Position numbers and translations under genes: made by a program. Positions 1 through 62,900 of a stretch of DNA of 64,000 nucleotides are shown in pieces. Numbering within the stretch: the first letter of the stretch is position 1; the number at the start of each line of letters is the position of its first letter. Where the stretch lies: assembly GCA_963931865.1 (NCBI GenBank), contig OZ007513.1:11991467-12055466 (forward strand), in the 5' to 3' direction. The stretch is from Axinella damicornis (taxonomy: Eukaryota; Porifera; Demospongiae; Axinellida; Axinellidae). The notes beneath the pieces are model-generated. The model made no database searches. It saw only the letters and a list, made by a program, of their open reading frames with translations, and was not told the DNA's origin.

Positions 1-198
1 TTTATGAAGTTGGGACTTGGTCAAGTGTCCAGATTAACAAGATGCTCTTATTTCAGGGCTGTCCTTAGTCTCGAGCCCAGACCCCTCAGTCTGGGAATGA
101 GACTAGGCTGTCCTTTAAGAAGGGCTCCACTGCATTTATACAGAGGTTCTCTCATTCGTCAAGAATCCTAGTTGAAGTATACCAACTTATTCCATCAG
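1..198. other. Intron with short foldback
   Basis: End of an intron of the SRCR gene. It holds a 16-bp inverted repeat: TAGTCTCGAGCCCAGA at 66-81 and its near complement at 90-105. The same sort of arm (GTCTCG...CCAGACCC) recurs in foldbacks near 13364 and 41041. Confidence 0.55.
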
Positions 199-49693
<49,495 letters not shown>

Positions 49694-50650
49694 GAAAAAA
49701 GGAAACTTTCGACAACTTTTACATAAATAATAGAGTATATAGGTTTTTGGGTTCATACTTTATATATCTTTAGTAGTTGTTTTGTAGCGTAGTAAACCTC
49801 TTTGCTGCAGATAACCCCAGGTATAGACGCAGGTATACGTATCGCAATAGTTGCATTATACTTTGTGCCATATAATTTAGCATTAGCCCCAACTCCCTTT
49901 AATGTAAAACAAAGTTTTCTTAATTACACATGAACACAATTATTGGAAAGTGAATAGCAATGGACATTATTTGAGAAACGTTGAGATGTACAGGTCGGCT
50001 GTTGCTATGGCAATAATTAACAGAATGCCCAACCTTTGTGACAAGATTGATTTATTAATTAATTAGCTGTGGCTGTGCATGCAGGAACACAATCATGAAC
50101 ATTTGAAAATTGAAAGTGACCTACATGCTATGGACCTTATTTGAGAAACGAGCCATGCATGCTGTTGTTATGGCAACAATTAACTGCCTGTAGATATGGG
50201 ACTGGGCGGCCATGGCACTGTAAACATTATGTGTCAACACTAGTACTGTCTGAGCATACATACATAAAGTTAAGGTGACCCTTAGGTGGTCCACCTTACA
50301 GTACTGTTATAAGTTAACACACTGCCTAATTCTCAGTTGGTATACACCAACTGATCGAGCACCCAGTGCAATTTCAGTAACAACCATTACAATAAAATGC
50401 TGCAAAATTTATTGTTAAAAATCCGGAATGCATAATTAAGTAGTTCTGTGATCCTTTGTTTACAAACACACAACAGCAGTTAGTGTCCAAAGTGAGTGTG
50501 AGCTATACACACGGTGATGGTAGATGGAAAACCCTAATAAATAATTCATCATGAAAAAAGTGTAATGAAAAATAAAGCAACTAAAACAAAACGGCTAAGC
50601 ATAAATCGGAGCTTTATCAAGGGTTGACAAACTGCTATAACATTGCTGGA
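49694..50650. other. Convergent 3' intergenic region
   Basis: 957 bp between the stop codons of two genes that face each other. AATAAA occurs on the + strand at 50391-50396, about 50535 and 50571, and on the - strand (TTTATT) at about 50408-50413; these are possible poly(A) signals. A block with TTATTTGAGAAACG and TATGGCAAYAATTAAC is present twice (about 49970-50025 and 50140-50185). Confidence 0.6.
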
Positions 50651-51126
50651 CTATACGGATGCAACTTTCACTGCGTAATTTTCAGGAAAGAGGCCTTCTT
50701 GGTCGCCCGACTTGCCGTGGAGCCATCCATCACCGTCATTGCGCGTCATCACAATAATCTGTAGAGGGAGACAGTACGGTAGTCACAAACACTCAGTTCA
50801 ATCTCACAAGTGATCTATTGATTTCCATAGGAAACACAAGTCATACCAATGTTGTTTTAAGGAACACCAAACAATAATGTGATTACAACAACATAAAAGC
50901 AGTTGACCACACCCACAAACAAGTCACGTGATAAGGATGTGGGCATAAACCGACACATTCTGGGGAAAGGCTATTACAATAGTGTGGACTGAACTAATTT
51001 AAAAGAGAGCTGGATGATGATTCCTTGTGGGGTCCTAACCTGTCCTTCCAGTAGAGGCATTTCGCCCCTTCCATGTGGGGAGAAGTCGTACAGAGCTCTC
51101 ATTATCACATCCCCGTGGGATACCAG
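50651..51126 (-). CDS. SH3 domain 2 of the F-BAR protein (two exons)
   Basis: Exon 51040-51126 (phase 0) reads LVSHGDVIMRALYDFSPHGR and GEMPLLEGQ. Exon 50651-50758 reads IIVMTRNDGDGWLHGKSGDQ, EGLFPENYAVKVASV and stop. ALYDF, DGWLHG and GLFPENYV-type motifs define the SH3. It is the very C terminus. Confidence 0.9.
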
Positions 51127-51227
51127 CTGTGCGAACGGGAACAACAGGTGTGAGTGAGCGAGTGTGTGTGTTTGTGTGTGTGTACGCATGTGTATGGGAA
51201 TAGAGTGTGTGTGTGTGTGCACGTGTG

Positions 51228-51275
<48 letters not shown>

Positions 51276-51329
51276 ATGTGTGTGTGTGGGGGGTGAGTGT
51301 GTGTGTGCGTGTGCATGTGTGTTGTGTGT

Positions 51330-51361
<32 letters not shown>

Positions 51362-53930
51362 GGAATAGAGTGCATGAGTGTGTGTGGGGGGTTGAGAGGT
51401 GGAAACAAGTGTTTCTTTGTTGGTGGTGTGTGAGTGTTTGTGTGTGTACTATTTTATCCATAGTTAGTACTACTCACGTGACCCTCAACGAATCAGGCAC
51501 CTCAGAATCGATCACATGACGGAGCATTAAATCGCATCTAGATAATGCACACTTTTCAAAAAAGATCAACGGCTGTTTCGGGTCAGTGAGTAGTTTAGAT
51601 ACCAGTTTGCAGTGCATTACGAGCTTTAGTGCACTCAGGCAATCTAGTTAACGGTCTTGGGCGGATAATGCACTAGCCTTCGGCTCGTGCATTATCTCGC
51701 CCTCAACCGTTAACTAGATTGCCCTCGTGCATTAAAACCTGTAATGCTGGTAATTTAAATATTACTTCTACTGGTCAAGCAAACTTGTACAATCATATAC
51801 TTGTACTCACCTGTACGTACGATGCAGGGAAGTAGCCCTTCTTGTTTCCGATGCTCCCCTATACAGGAAGAAGATACAACCTGCCAGACACGTTCCCAGA
51901 CCCTCTCCAAAAAGTGGTGAGGGGCTCCTGTCACATGGGACGGGGCCGTACTATGAGTACTGTGATCGCCTTTTCTAAATCAAGGACTCAAGTTTCTGAC
52001 AGTTCAGTGCATATGAACTACTACACAGCACGGTTTACAGAGATGGTCTGCCGGGACAGACAAGTTACCATCTCCAATTTGGTTCATCATGTACATACAC
52101 GATTAAGTCTTCTGCAATGTGATTGGAGCTCTCAAATTCCAGAGCATGGGCAAGAAACGCCACTCAGAACACCAGACCCTCTCTGCACGTGCACAAGAGT
52201 CAGGGACCCGAGACTGAGACCAAAACTGAACAGGGACGGACTAGGAATGGGGTCAGCCTTGGCATGTGGGGGCCTGGGAATGAGGTGAGGCTGTGTGTCT
52301 ATGAGGCTAGCCTTATTCCCAGCCCCCCCCCCCCCCCCCCCCCGTGTGGCCTGGGAACGAGGCTACTATGAGGTCAAACATCAGCACTCACCTTCCACCA
52401 GTCGCTGCTGGCTGTGTTGATCAGCTCAATCACCTCACCAGCTCTGCAGGACAACAACAATAGATCGTGTACCACATCAGACATGTTTCAGCACCTCATG
52501 CTACACTGAGACTGAATTGTGGTCATGTAGTCTAATGCCTCACAACAACACACACGACCTTTGAACCAACGAAACCACAATAGCCTGTATATTATATACA
52601 ACACCTGCCTAGTTGCTACATGTTTCAGCACTTCTCTTGTGCAATTGCGGTCATGTCTTCTGGTGCCTCACATGACCTTTGAACTTGCACTACTTTTGAA
52701 ACTCGAAAGCACATAAACGGCACCATGACACTCAGTATTGCTCAGCAATAGTGACTTATCAAGGTCGAACCCATGCACGTTGAGGAGTGTCCAACTACAG
52801 GAACAGCGTTGGCCTATTATAGTGCTTTGTCTGACCATATATGGCAAGTGGGAATCCCCACAATTAAGCGTTATTCACGAACCAGCTGCGTCATGTATGC
52901 ACGATGTGCACTTGGCTCCATACAAGGGCATGTTTTAGGTTTGAACAGTCAGACCAACACTGTCATGATGCTGTCTTGGACGCTCCTTCTCGTTACGGGC
53001 TCCTGATAGGATGCAACATGTACAAAATGAAGCAGCTGCTCACTTGAGGATCATGTCATTGGGGTTAACTTTGTCATAGTCGTACATGGCCACACAGAAG
53101 CTGTACGAGTCTGCAAACTCGACCGTGTCTTCAAAGCTCTGGTGTGTGAAGACATCTTCCAGCATACCCTGGAGGTGTGGGGAGGGAGTAAGGAGGGATG
53201 GAGGAAAGGAAGGATGGAGGAGGGAGGGGAGGAAAGGGGGGACGGAGGAGGGGAGGGGAGGAAAAGGATGGAGCAAGGAGGGAAAGTAAGGAGGGAGGGG
53301 GAGAGGAGAGGGAGGGAAATGGAGGGAAAGTAAGGAGGGAGGGGGAGAGGAGAGGGAGTGAGGAGGAAATGGAGGGAAAGTAAGGAGGGAGGGGGAGAGG
53401 AGAGGGAGGGGGAGAGGAGGGAGGGGGAGAGGAGAGGGAGGGGGAGAGGAGAGGGAGGGGGAGAGGAGGGAGGGAAAGGAAGGAGGGAGGGGGAGAGGAG
53501 AGGGAGGGAAAGGAAGGAGGGAGAGGAAGGAGGAAAAGGAAGGAGTGATGAAAAAAGGAGAAGAGGGGAAAGCAGGGCACGTGGTAAGGTACATGTAGTA
53601 CAGAGTGAGAAGAGCCTCTGAGTCAGTACACTGCAGAGTGAATGAAACACGTCTGCATATCAGGAGTGTCACTCACGTATTTGGCAGTGTCTAAGGACTC
53701 TCCTCTCGGAGGGGCTAGGAAGGGCAGGAAGGAACACAACATCAACAAAGGGCAGTGCGCCAGCCACACTGTAGTGACCCATGCTAATAGAGACACACAT
53801 GTAGCCAGTACAGCTCGTACGTTTGGGCATGTGGCTGGGCGACTCCGCTTTTCTCATTCTGAAGTCAGGCTTTGGTGGCATGGGGATAGGTGCCTCATAC
53901 AACCCTCCTAGCGTCTCGTCCTCCTCTGCT

Positions 53931-53963
<33 letters not shown>

Positions 53964-56133
53964 ATGTAAAATCTAAGTACATGTACATGTATATATAGAA
54001 TGTATAATACCAGCAAACTCTATTACATATATCTTTACGCTACGGACTATTCTATTGGTGCCGACGGTAGCAGAGAAAGACAAATAGCCTACTGATAGCA
54101 ATGTGTAAGCGCAAGAAGTGCCATTCAATGTCAGCCACCTTAACACATTGTATCGAACAATGTACATTACCACAGACAGGCTACGGCAACACACACTACA
54201 ATGCTGCCTCCATGATCGTAGACACATACCTCCAGGTTTGTGAGGAATTCTTCTGCGGTCGTGCCGGCTCAGTTTTCTGATCACTCGACTAAACATTCCA
54301 GTGACACTACGACGATATAACTTCCCATAGCACTGAATGTATATTATACGTGTACGCGAATCCAAGTTCATTCATCACACGGCCTAGAGACGTGTAGTTC
54401 ATAGCGTGTGGAACACCGTCTTAACAGACCTATCATTGATAATGAAGTGACCGTGTGTACTACATACGGTACATGTACATGTACACTGAACATGTACACC
54501 ATCAATCATATTGCCGAGGCCAGTAATTGTGCAGTACGGAGATGGAATGGAACCAGTATTAGTATGTACCGGTACCTGACCAGGAATGAAACACATGCAC
54601 ATGAAATCTGCCAGATGCCCAATCTGATACACTTTGCCGCCTGTACTTAGATGTATCGTGACCTTATAAGGAATACACAGGAGATGGTACAGTGTGTCTG
54701 ACCTTCTATGGAGTCGGGAGAGTCGGACGGCAATGGATTGCTGGGCTTCTTAGTCAGCATCATGGAAATACGCTTGGGGACTGGATGGGGAGGGCAACCA
54801 TAGAGACGGCTGAAACAAGGTCAGACTATTTAATTCATGGGGTTTCATACATAGTACTAGGGGGGACCTGGGGCACGCCCCCAGATCCCCTTAGTGATAT
54901 ACATGTGGTTATAGCTGTGCATGCGTGCCATGTACATGTACATGTAGATTGCTCCGTATTCATCTCACCAAGAGATAGAAAAAGACTGACTCATTAACTT
55001 ACTAAATTTCGGAGAATTCTTCACTGGAGGTTGCTGGAGAAATGGACACAGTGCAGGTAACACACTACACACATACTAGCAAAGGACCTTGGCATGAGTG
55101 GTGTCTAGCGACAGAAACGTCCAATCCAGCCTACAAGCCCACCCCCCATCAACCAGCCCTACACCCCATCAACCAGCCCTACACCCCGCCTCTTTTAGCT
55201 CACAGACGTGCAGCTGTAATTGCGAGCAGTTGCCCACTGGAATGACTTGTACTATGAGTAGCCTCGTTCCCAGGCCTCCACGACCAGCTTTTATTGCTTG
55301 CAGTATACGACAAAAGCTGGGCGTGGAGGCCTGGGAACGAGGTTATACCATGAGGTCTCTTACCCCTGAGCAGTAGGTAATGTAGTTAATACACTTGTGA
55401 TGGACATTTGTCTTGCAAACTTTGCACTTCATACCACGGCTGATGGGAGCTGTGAGAGGAGGGCGAACGATGGAGGGAGGGAGGGAGGGAGGGAGGGAGG
55501 GAGGGAGGGAGGGAGGGAGGGAGGGAGGGAGGGAGGGAGGGAGGGAGGGAGGGAGGGAGGGAGGAAGGGAGGGAGGGAGGGAGGAAAGAGGGAGGAAGGG
55601 AGAGGAAGGATGGCAGGGAGAAAGGAGGAGGAAGGAAGCAGGGAGGGAAAGTGATTCATCAGTTTTACTACACAGACTATACATTCCATGTGATGATGGT
55701 TCAGCATGTTGGCAACTCTAGGCCCCCATGGCAGTCCATGCATGCACAGTCCTCACATGCAAACAAATCAGGAGGGAAGGTAGTAAAGGTGGAGGGAGGG
55801 AGGGAAGACAGAGGGAGGGAATGGACTCCAGAGGGAGAGGGAGACAGAGAAGAGAAAGGAGAATGGTACAGATGACATTTCCCACTTGTGTAGTGACACG
55901 TGAGAGCTAGTGCACTTACGCTGTATGATGCCATCACAGTAACTGCAGAACACAGGCAGCTTCCGTTCGATCTCGACAAACTCGTGGTTCCTTCCTGCCA
56001 TGAACGTCTCGCTGGATTTCCTCGGACGCCCAGTCACACCAACTGACAAACAAGCAGAGTCTTCTACCATGCTGTGGCGGAGGAAGCTGGGGCCAGCAGC
56101 GTCCTCCGTGTTCAGGTGAGTGAAGAGCGAGAG

Positions 56134-56218
<85 letters not shown>

Positions 56219-56320
56219 GTGGGGATGTGGTGATGTGTATGTGTGTGATGAGGTGATGTGTAACACAGTTCCCAGTAACAATACTGCAGAATGGCGTCAT
56301 GGTGACCAACGAGCCCCATG

Positions 56321-56390
<70 letters not shown>

Positions 56391-56865
56391 TATGGTGATA
56401 TGTGCGATGTGTGTATGTGGTCATGCCACATTGGAACATCCAGTAGGTTCGTTCGTATACGATCGACCTCTGAAGGTAATATTGCTTGAAACATTTGAGC
56501 CACACCCACTATACACACTGCACGTGGCTGCACATGAGCCGTCCTCACACATTAGACACCATAACAAAATGGCAAATACTGTTATTAACAAGGAAACACA
56601 CAACTTCAAAGTGGTTACGTATGTAATTGTAGCTCTGACTGGAATGCTGCAGCAATTCGTTGAGGTTGGGCAGCATGAGACAGGACAAGCAACTGGTAGT
56701 GCAGCCAATTTGCTATGCAGGAGTGTACTCAAAGGTATCGATTTCATTATGGTAGTGCGATACACTTGACAACAGGACCACTGCATTAATAGTGAGGCCT
56801 TACACGCAACTCCTACACACAACATACATGTACATGCACTGAGTGTGTGTCCGTGTGAGTGTGTG

Positions 56866-56928
<63 letters not shown>

Positions 56929-59900
56929 ATGTGTGTGTGTGTGCATGTGTGTGTGCGTGTGTGCTACATGTATGTGTATGCATGTGTGCAATATAGAAAA
57001 GTCCTTGGGTTTTTTGTTAAAAGGTCGTTCACTTCAAACTAAAAGGAATATGCCCTTTGCCCTTCCACACAATGAAAGACCGATTTGTCTCTGCTAACAC
57101 AGTTGGTCAACAGTTCAGTATACACAAATATCTGTACACGTACACGTATTATGTGAAAAGATATGTAAGATGGGGTTGTATACTGAACTGTTTTATGCCA
57201 TCATCCCTGCTTATTTTCCTACTTTTTGCTATTCTGCTATCCCTAAATCTCCTTACTTTTACACACAGAACATCTGTTTTACTATACTAGGAGAGTAACA
57301 TGCGTAATATGTATTATATACATCAGGTACCTTATTAACTATACTGGCCTAATCAACAATACAATGTGCTCCTTATTCATTGTCCAAAGTGAGGAGAAAA
57401 ATAATGATATTCATGATCTGCCTACATTCCAGCAGATCACATGACAGCAGGTATCCACCCCACTTTATTGCAGTGATTACAAAGATGGCCACAAGAGGCA
57501 CAGTTAGTGCTCTGATGAGGTTTGAACTTGATGGAGTTTTTGATACAGGTAGAGAGGTGGGGCACGGGTCGTATGCAGTTGTTAAAGAGCTCGAGTTTCA
57601 TGGACTGAAATGTGTAGGGAAGAAGATCCATGACGTTTTGTTCAACTCAGCCACACCCCCGGCACAAGCAGCCATGTTGGAGCGTTTTGCGGGTGAATGT
57701 GAGCTCCTCAGCAGACTACACCACCCATGTATCGTACAGTTCCTTGGTGTGTACTTCGAGCACGGCTCCCCAATGCCTGTGCTGGTGATGGAGTACCTCC
57801 ACACCACCCTGTCCACCTGTTTGGAGCGGTATGGTGTGCTCCCCAAGGAGATCAGCTACGGTATACTGCGTGATGTGGCCCTAGGTTTGCGGTACTTACA
57901 CGAACTCTCTCCACCAATAATTCACCGAGACCCCTCCGCCAATAATGTTCTCCTCACGCCAAACATGAATGCCAAAATCTCAGACCTGGGAGTGGCAAAG
58001 ATCCTCAACCTGACCCCTGCCCAATTGACCCAAATGACGCAGACAAAAGCACCTGGCACCCCCTGCTACATGCCGCCAGAGGCTCTGATAGCAAAACCGA
58101 AGTACACCGCAAAAATCGACATTTACTGCTATGGAGTCCTGATCATCCACACCCTCTGTGGAAGGTGGCCATTTCCCGGCGAAGCCTTTCGCTCTGATCC
58201 ACGAAACCCTGGTGCAATCATCCCTGTCTCTGAGGTTGAACGCAGGGCAGAGTACACTGTATCTCCAGGAGATTGGCAACGACCATCCCCTCTTGGGACT
58301 GATTTGTCAGTGTCTCAGCAACATGCCGGCTCACAGACCTGAGGCTCCAGCCCTCTTGGAACAAGTAACCGCCATGTTGTCCACGCTACCTCAACCATTT
58401 ACCAACCGAGTTGAAATGCTTCAACAGCTTCATACCCTCGCTGATGCAAATCAATCTGAAAGAAACTCTTTGAGAGGGGAAGTTGAGAGACTATCGGTTC
58501 AAAACCTTCCCTCCCAGCTCCTCCACCCCCAGGCCAGGCTGCAGTGGGCTAAGTGCGCCGATATACCACTGGAGATGTCTAGTGCACAGGCTGTGGTGAT
58601 GGGGGAGAAGGTCTACGTGGGAGGGGGAGTTACCGAGAAGCTTCATCACAGATTTCATGTCTTCCAGTACAACACATTGAGGGATGAGTGGGGCTGTCTC
58701 CCTCCCCACCATGTGCTCTACTTTGCCATGGCTCAGTTCAAAGGCCACCTCATCACAGTGGGGGGTGGAGTACGAGGCAGTGACACCACCGGTAAGGTGT
58801 ATCGCTTCAAAGAAACATCGCAGGAGTGGGAGGAGTTCCTCCAGCCCATGCCAACTGATAGGTGTCTCCTTACTGTTGCCACCACCCAGTCCGCCATCAC
58901 TGCCATTGGAGGGATTATTGATATCAGCAAGCTTGTACCATGTGCCACTGTGGAGGTGTACAGCAGTGAAACATCTCAGTGGTACACTGCCGACCCCTTG
59001 CCTACACCTTATCACTCCTCCTCTATCACCATCGCTGGCACCTGCTATCTACTGGGGGGAGGTGATGCCAACACCAACACAGCCACTGTCCTGCACGCTT
59101 CTCTAACGCCACTCGTTCAGAGAGCCACCTCGCCTACCTACCAGTCAGCTAGCCACACATCAGTCTGGAAGACCCTCCCCGACACCCCTCTGATGAAATC
59201 TGTCGCAGGTAGTCTGAGTGGAAGCCTGCTAGCCGTGGGAGGTCACAATAACGAAGCTACCTTCCCGGCCATCAACATTTTCTTCTCGCTCACCAACTCC
59301 TGGGTCAAGATCACGACTGACGATCTACCTGAGCCACGCGACGGCTGCACTACAGCACAGCTGTCGTCCAACATCATGATAGTGATTGGCGGGAAGGATA
59401 ACCAGAACAAGCGGACCAAAACCGTGTTCATGGGAATTATAACCGTCTAGAATAGTAGTCGTGGCGTCACTCTTACTTACTGTACACTGTTCTGAGGTTT
59501 AGATTGGATTTCCGCACATCCTCCTCATCTAACAACTCGTACTTACAGCTAGCCAAAGCTCTCCATGTAGCAAGCTTATGACTCATCCCATCCCATTATT
59601 ACAGCGCTAACAGCTTCCATCACGATAATCAATGTCCATTCTCTTTATCATGATAAAAACATTATCTCGATAACGATTATCACAAAGTCCTAAACACTTA
59701 TAAGTGATGTGTACTGACTACATGTACTGTACCTTTCCCCGGGCCATCACGACTTCAGCCTCCTTCACTCTTATCTTGTTCCTCATCTCAAGAAGCTCCT
59801 CCATCAGAGTGTTGGGGTCTCCCAGGGAGGGATTCTCACGGTAGCTAGGAGGAGGAGGGAGGGAGGGAGGGAGGGAGGGAGGGAGGGAGGGAGGGAGGGA

Positions 59901-62900
59901 GGGAGGGAGGGAGGGAGGGAGGGAGGGAGGGAGGGAGGGAGGGAGGGAGGGAGGGAGGGAGGGGGAGGTAGGTGGGGGAGGGAGGGAGAGTAAGAGAGTG
60001 ACGGTGTGCAAAGGGAACAGTTAAACTCCTCCAGTCTCCAGGAAGTCAACAGTAGTATACCTGTCGAGCAGTGTCTTGACTGACTGGTACTCTTTGTGCA
60101 GCTGATCCAGTCCAGTGCTGAGGTCAAAGTCCTGCGGAGATGAGCAGCACACACGCACATGACCAAACATAGCAAAGTACACGCACACTACAGTGCCCAT
60201 ACAGGTACATGTAGCCTCAGGGATACATGAGCCTGTGCATGAGCGAATGCAGGATGCTGACACGGGCAACAAGTTAAAGTAGCTGCACTCTGTGTGAAGT
60301 AGCCTGCAATACCACCCTTTAGTACTGCCTAGTAATCTCCAGTAAACTCTAGTAATTTCTAGTAATCCCTCAGTAATCTCTAGTAGGGGCATGTGCATGT
60401 GCATATGACAGGCATGGTATTATTACTCTTGAACTGACCTGCCACGCCCACAAACGACTATATGACTTGCACACTGCCATGCCAACCAATCCAGCTGTTA
60501 CTGCTACACCCTCGTACCCAATCCTCACCCTCGTACCCAATCCTCACCTTCTGCTTGAGAGACTCGTGTGCATGCATGAGCGGAGCCTGGGTCATGTCCA
60601 CTAGTTGGAGTTCGTCTGTCAGTGATGTCTGGGGAAGAAAGGAGGACAGAGGAGAGGGAGGGAGGGAGGGAGGGAGGGAGGGAGGGAGGGAGGGAGGGAG
60701 GGAGGGAGGGAGGGAGGGAGGGAGGGAGGGAGGGAGGAGGGAGGGAGGGAGGGAGGGAGGAGGGAGGGAGGTAGAAGAGATAAGATGGGAGAGGAGATAA
60801 GATGGGAAGCAAGGGAGGATGGGGGAGGAGGGAGGGAGGGAGGGAGGGAGGGAGGGAGGGAGGGAGGGAGGGAGGGAGGGAGGGAGGGAGAGGAGATAAG
60901 ATGGGAAGCAAGGGAGGATGGGGGAGGGAGGGAGGAGGGAGGGAGGGAGAGGAGATAAGATGGGAAGCGAGGAGGAAGAGAGGCGATAGCTAGATGGCAA
61001 ATTTGCTTACTGCAACATTGGTAGGATGTACATGTATTATAGTGGCAGCAACTCATATCCATCCCTCCTTCTCCTCTCCCACTTTCCATCTCCCTTCTCG
61101 CCTCCCAACCTCCCTCCCAGGTCAATAAGACTTACACTGCACCAAGTCACAAAGGCTTACGATGAACATGTACATGCACCAGGTCAATAAGATTTATCAG
61201 GTCACAAAGGCATATTACCACTTACCAGGTCAATAAGGGGAGAGTCGGGGAGTTTAGGTTGAGGTACAGCTGGAGTTCTGAAGTTACACTTGGGGGGAGG
61301 GTAGATCTTAACACTGACATTCTGGCCTGAAGGAAGGAGGGAGAGAGGGAGGGAGGGGGGGAGGGAGGGAGGGAGGGAGGGAGGGAGGGAGGGAGGGAGG
61401 GAGGGAGGGAGGGGAGGGAGGGAGGGAGGGAGGGAGGGAGGGAGGGAGGGAGGGAGGGAGGGAGGGAGGGAGGGAGGGAGGGAGGGAGGGATGGAGGGAG
61501 GGAGGGAGGGAGGGAGGGAGGGAGGGAGGGAGGGAGGGAGGGAGGGAGGGAGGGAGGGAGGGAGGGAGGGAGGGAGGGAGGGATGGAGGGAGGGATGGAT
61601 GGAGGGAGGGAGGGAGGGAGGGAGGGAGGGAGGGAGGGAGGGAGGGAGGGAGGGAGGGAGGGAGGGAGGGAGGGAGGGAGGGAGGGAGGGAGGGAGGGAG
61701 GGAGGGGGGGGGGGGGGGGGGGGGGGGGGAGGAGGATAGATCTTAACACTGACATTCTGGCATAAATAGAGTCTATCGCTAAAGTACAAATGTCATTTGC
61801 CACCAAAACTCAAATGAGACCTGAGATAAATGTGGAGATGTCGGAGGGAGCACTGACGGAGTTCAGCGTTTCCAGGAATGAGGAGAGGTTGGAGAGGGAG
61901 TGATTGAGCTGGGGAGAGAGAGTGTGACAGTTTGAGTGTGTGGGGGATACAGAATAAACATATTGATCCCACCTACAAACATGTACACAACAAACACCAC
62001 ACACATGCACACACAGGTCACACACACATGCACATACACACACACACACGCACATACACACGAGGTCATCGACGAGCAGTTGTCGGTAAAGCTTGGGTGT
62101 GTCCTGTTGGCTATACACACTATCCATACATTACAAGCACAAGAACATTGTGTCATGAGCGAATGTGGCCCCTACTGCTACACAGTAGTCATAACTACCT
62201 TCTCTTGGTTGAGCTGAACACACTTCTGCATGCTGGTCCGGAAGCCCTTCACGAGGTCCTCCTGCACAGCCTGTAGTTCGTCCAGCATGTCATAGATCTG
62301 CTTGCTGTAAAACTCTTCGTGCAGTGCATTGAACGCTCTCAACTGCATCACATACTCATTGTGGGCGTTGTAGCTGTGCAGCACAACTGAGTCCTGAGGA
62401 GTGAGGGGTGAGGGTGTGAGTAAGGGTGTGAGGAGTGAGGGGTGAGGGTGTGAGTAAGGGTGTGAGGAGTGAGGGGTGAGGGTGTGTGGGGTGAGGGTGT
62501 GACAGGTGTGTGGACACTGGAGCAGTACATAAACTTTTTAACTTTTTTATTGACTGCTATATATCTTGAGCTAGGAATGAGATATGAAGCTGGGATTTGC
62601 ACCATTGTGATCAGCATGAAAAGAACCTTCAACTGATGTCCTAAAATCAACTTTTAATATTGGTCACATTTTTGGCAAAAATCGCACTCGACCAAAGGCT
62701 ATAATCCATGGTTTTTCGTGATTTTGGGTCAAAAATCAACCTACTGCAAAATGGACATCATTGGATAGCTCCATTCATGCTGATCACAATGGTGCAAATC
62801 CCAACCTCATATCTCGTTCCAAACCCAAGATACCTAGCATAGTACTTAGCTCAAACATTTGGCCTAATTTGCAATGTGTCATTGCGACAGACGATGAAGT

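Noticed and set aside
56299..56930. Open frames of 156-169 codons at 56.3-56.9 kb
   Set aside because: They are made mostly of TG/CA repeat translations with no domain or splice support.
58259..58268. A 10-nt intron GTATCTCCAG that would restore the kinase-Kelch frame
   Set aside because: It has GT...AG ends and the right length, but is far too short for spliceosomal removal; an indel is more likely.
61202..61806. Long proline/serine open frames (PPSLPPSL) around the GGGA arrays
   Set aside because: They are products of the TCCC repeat; the true exon uses another frame and only its last 101 nt.
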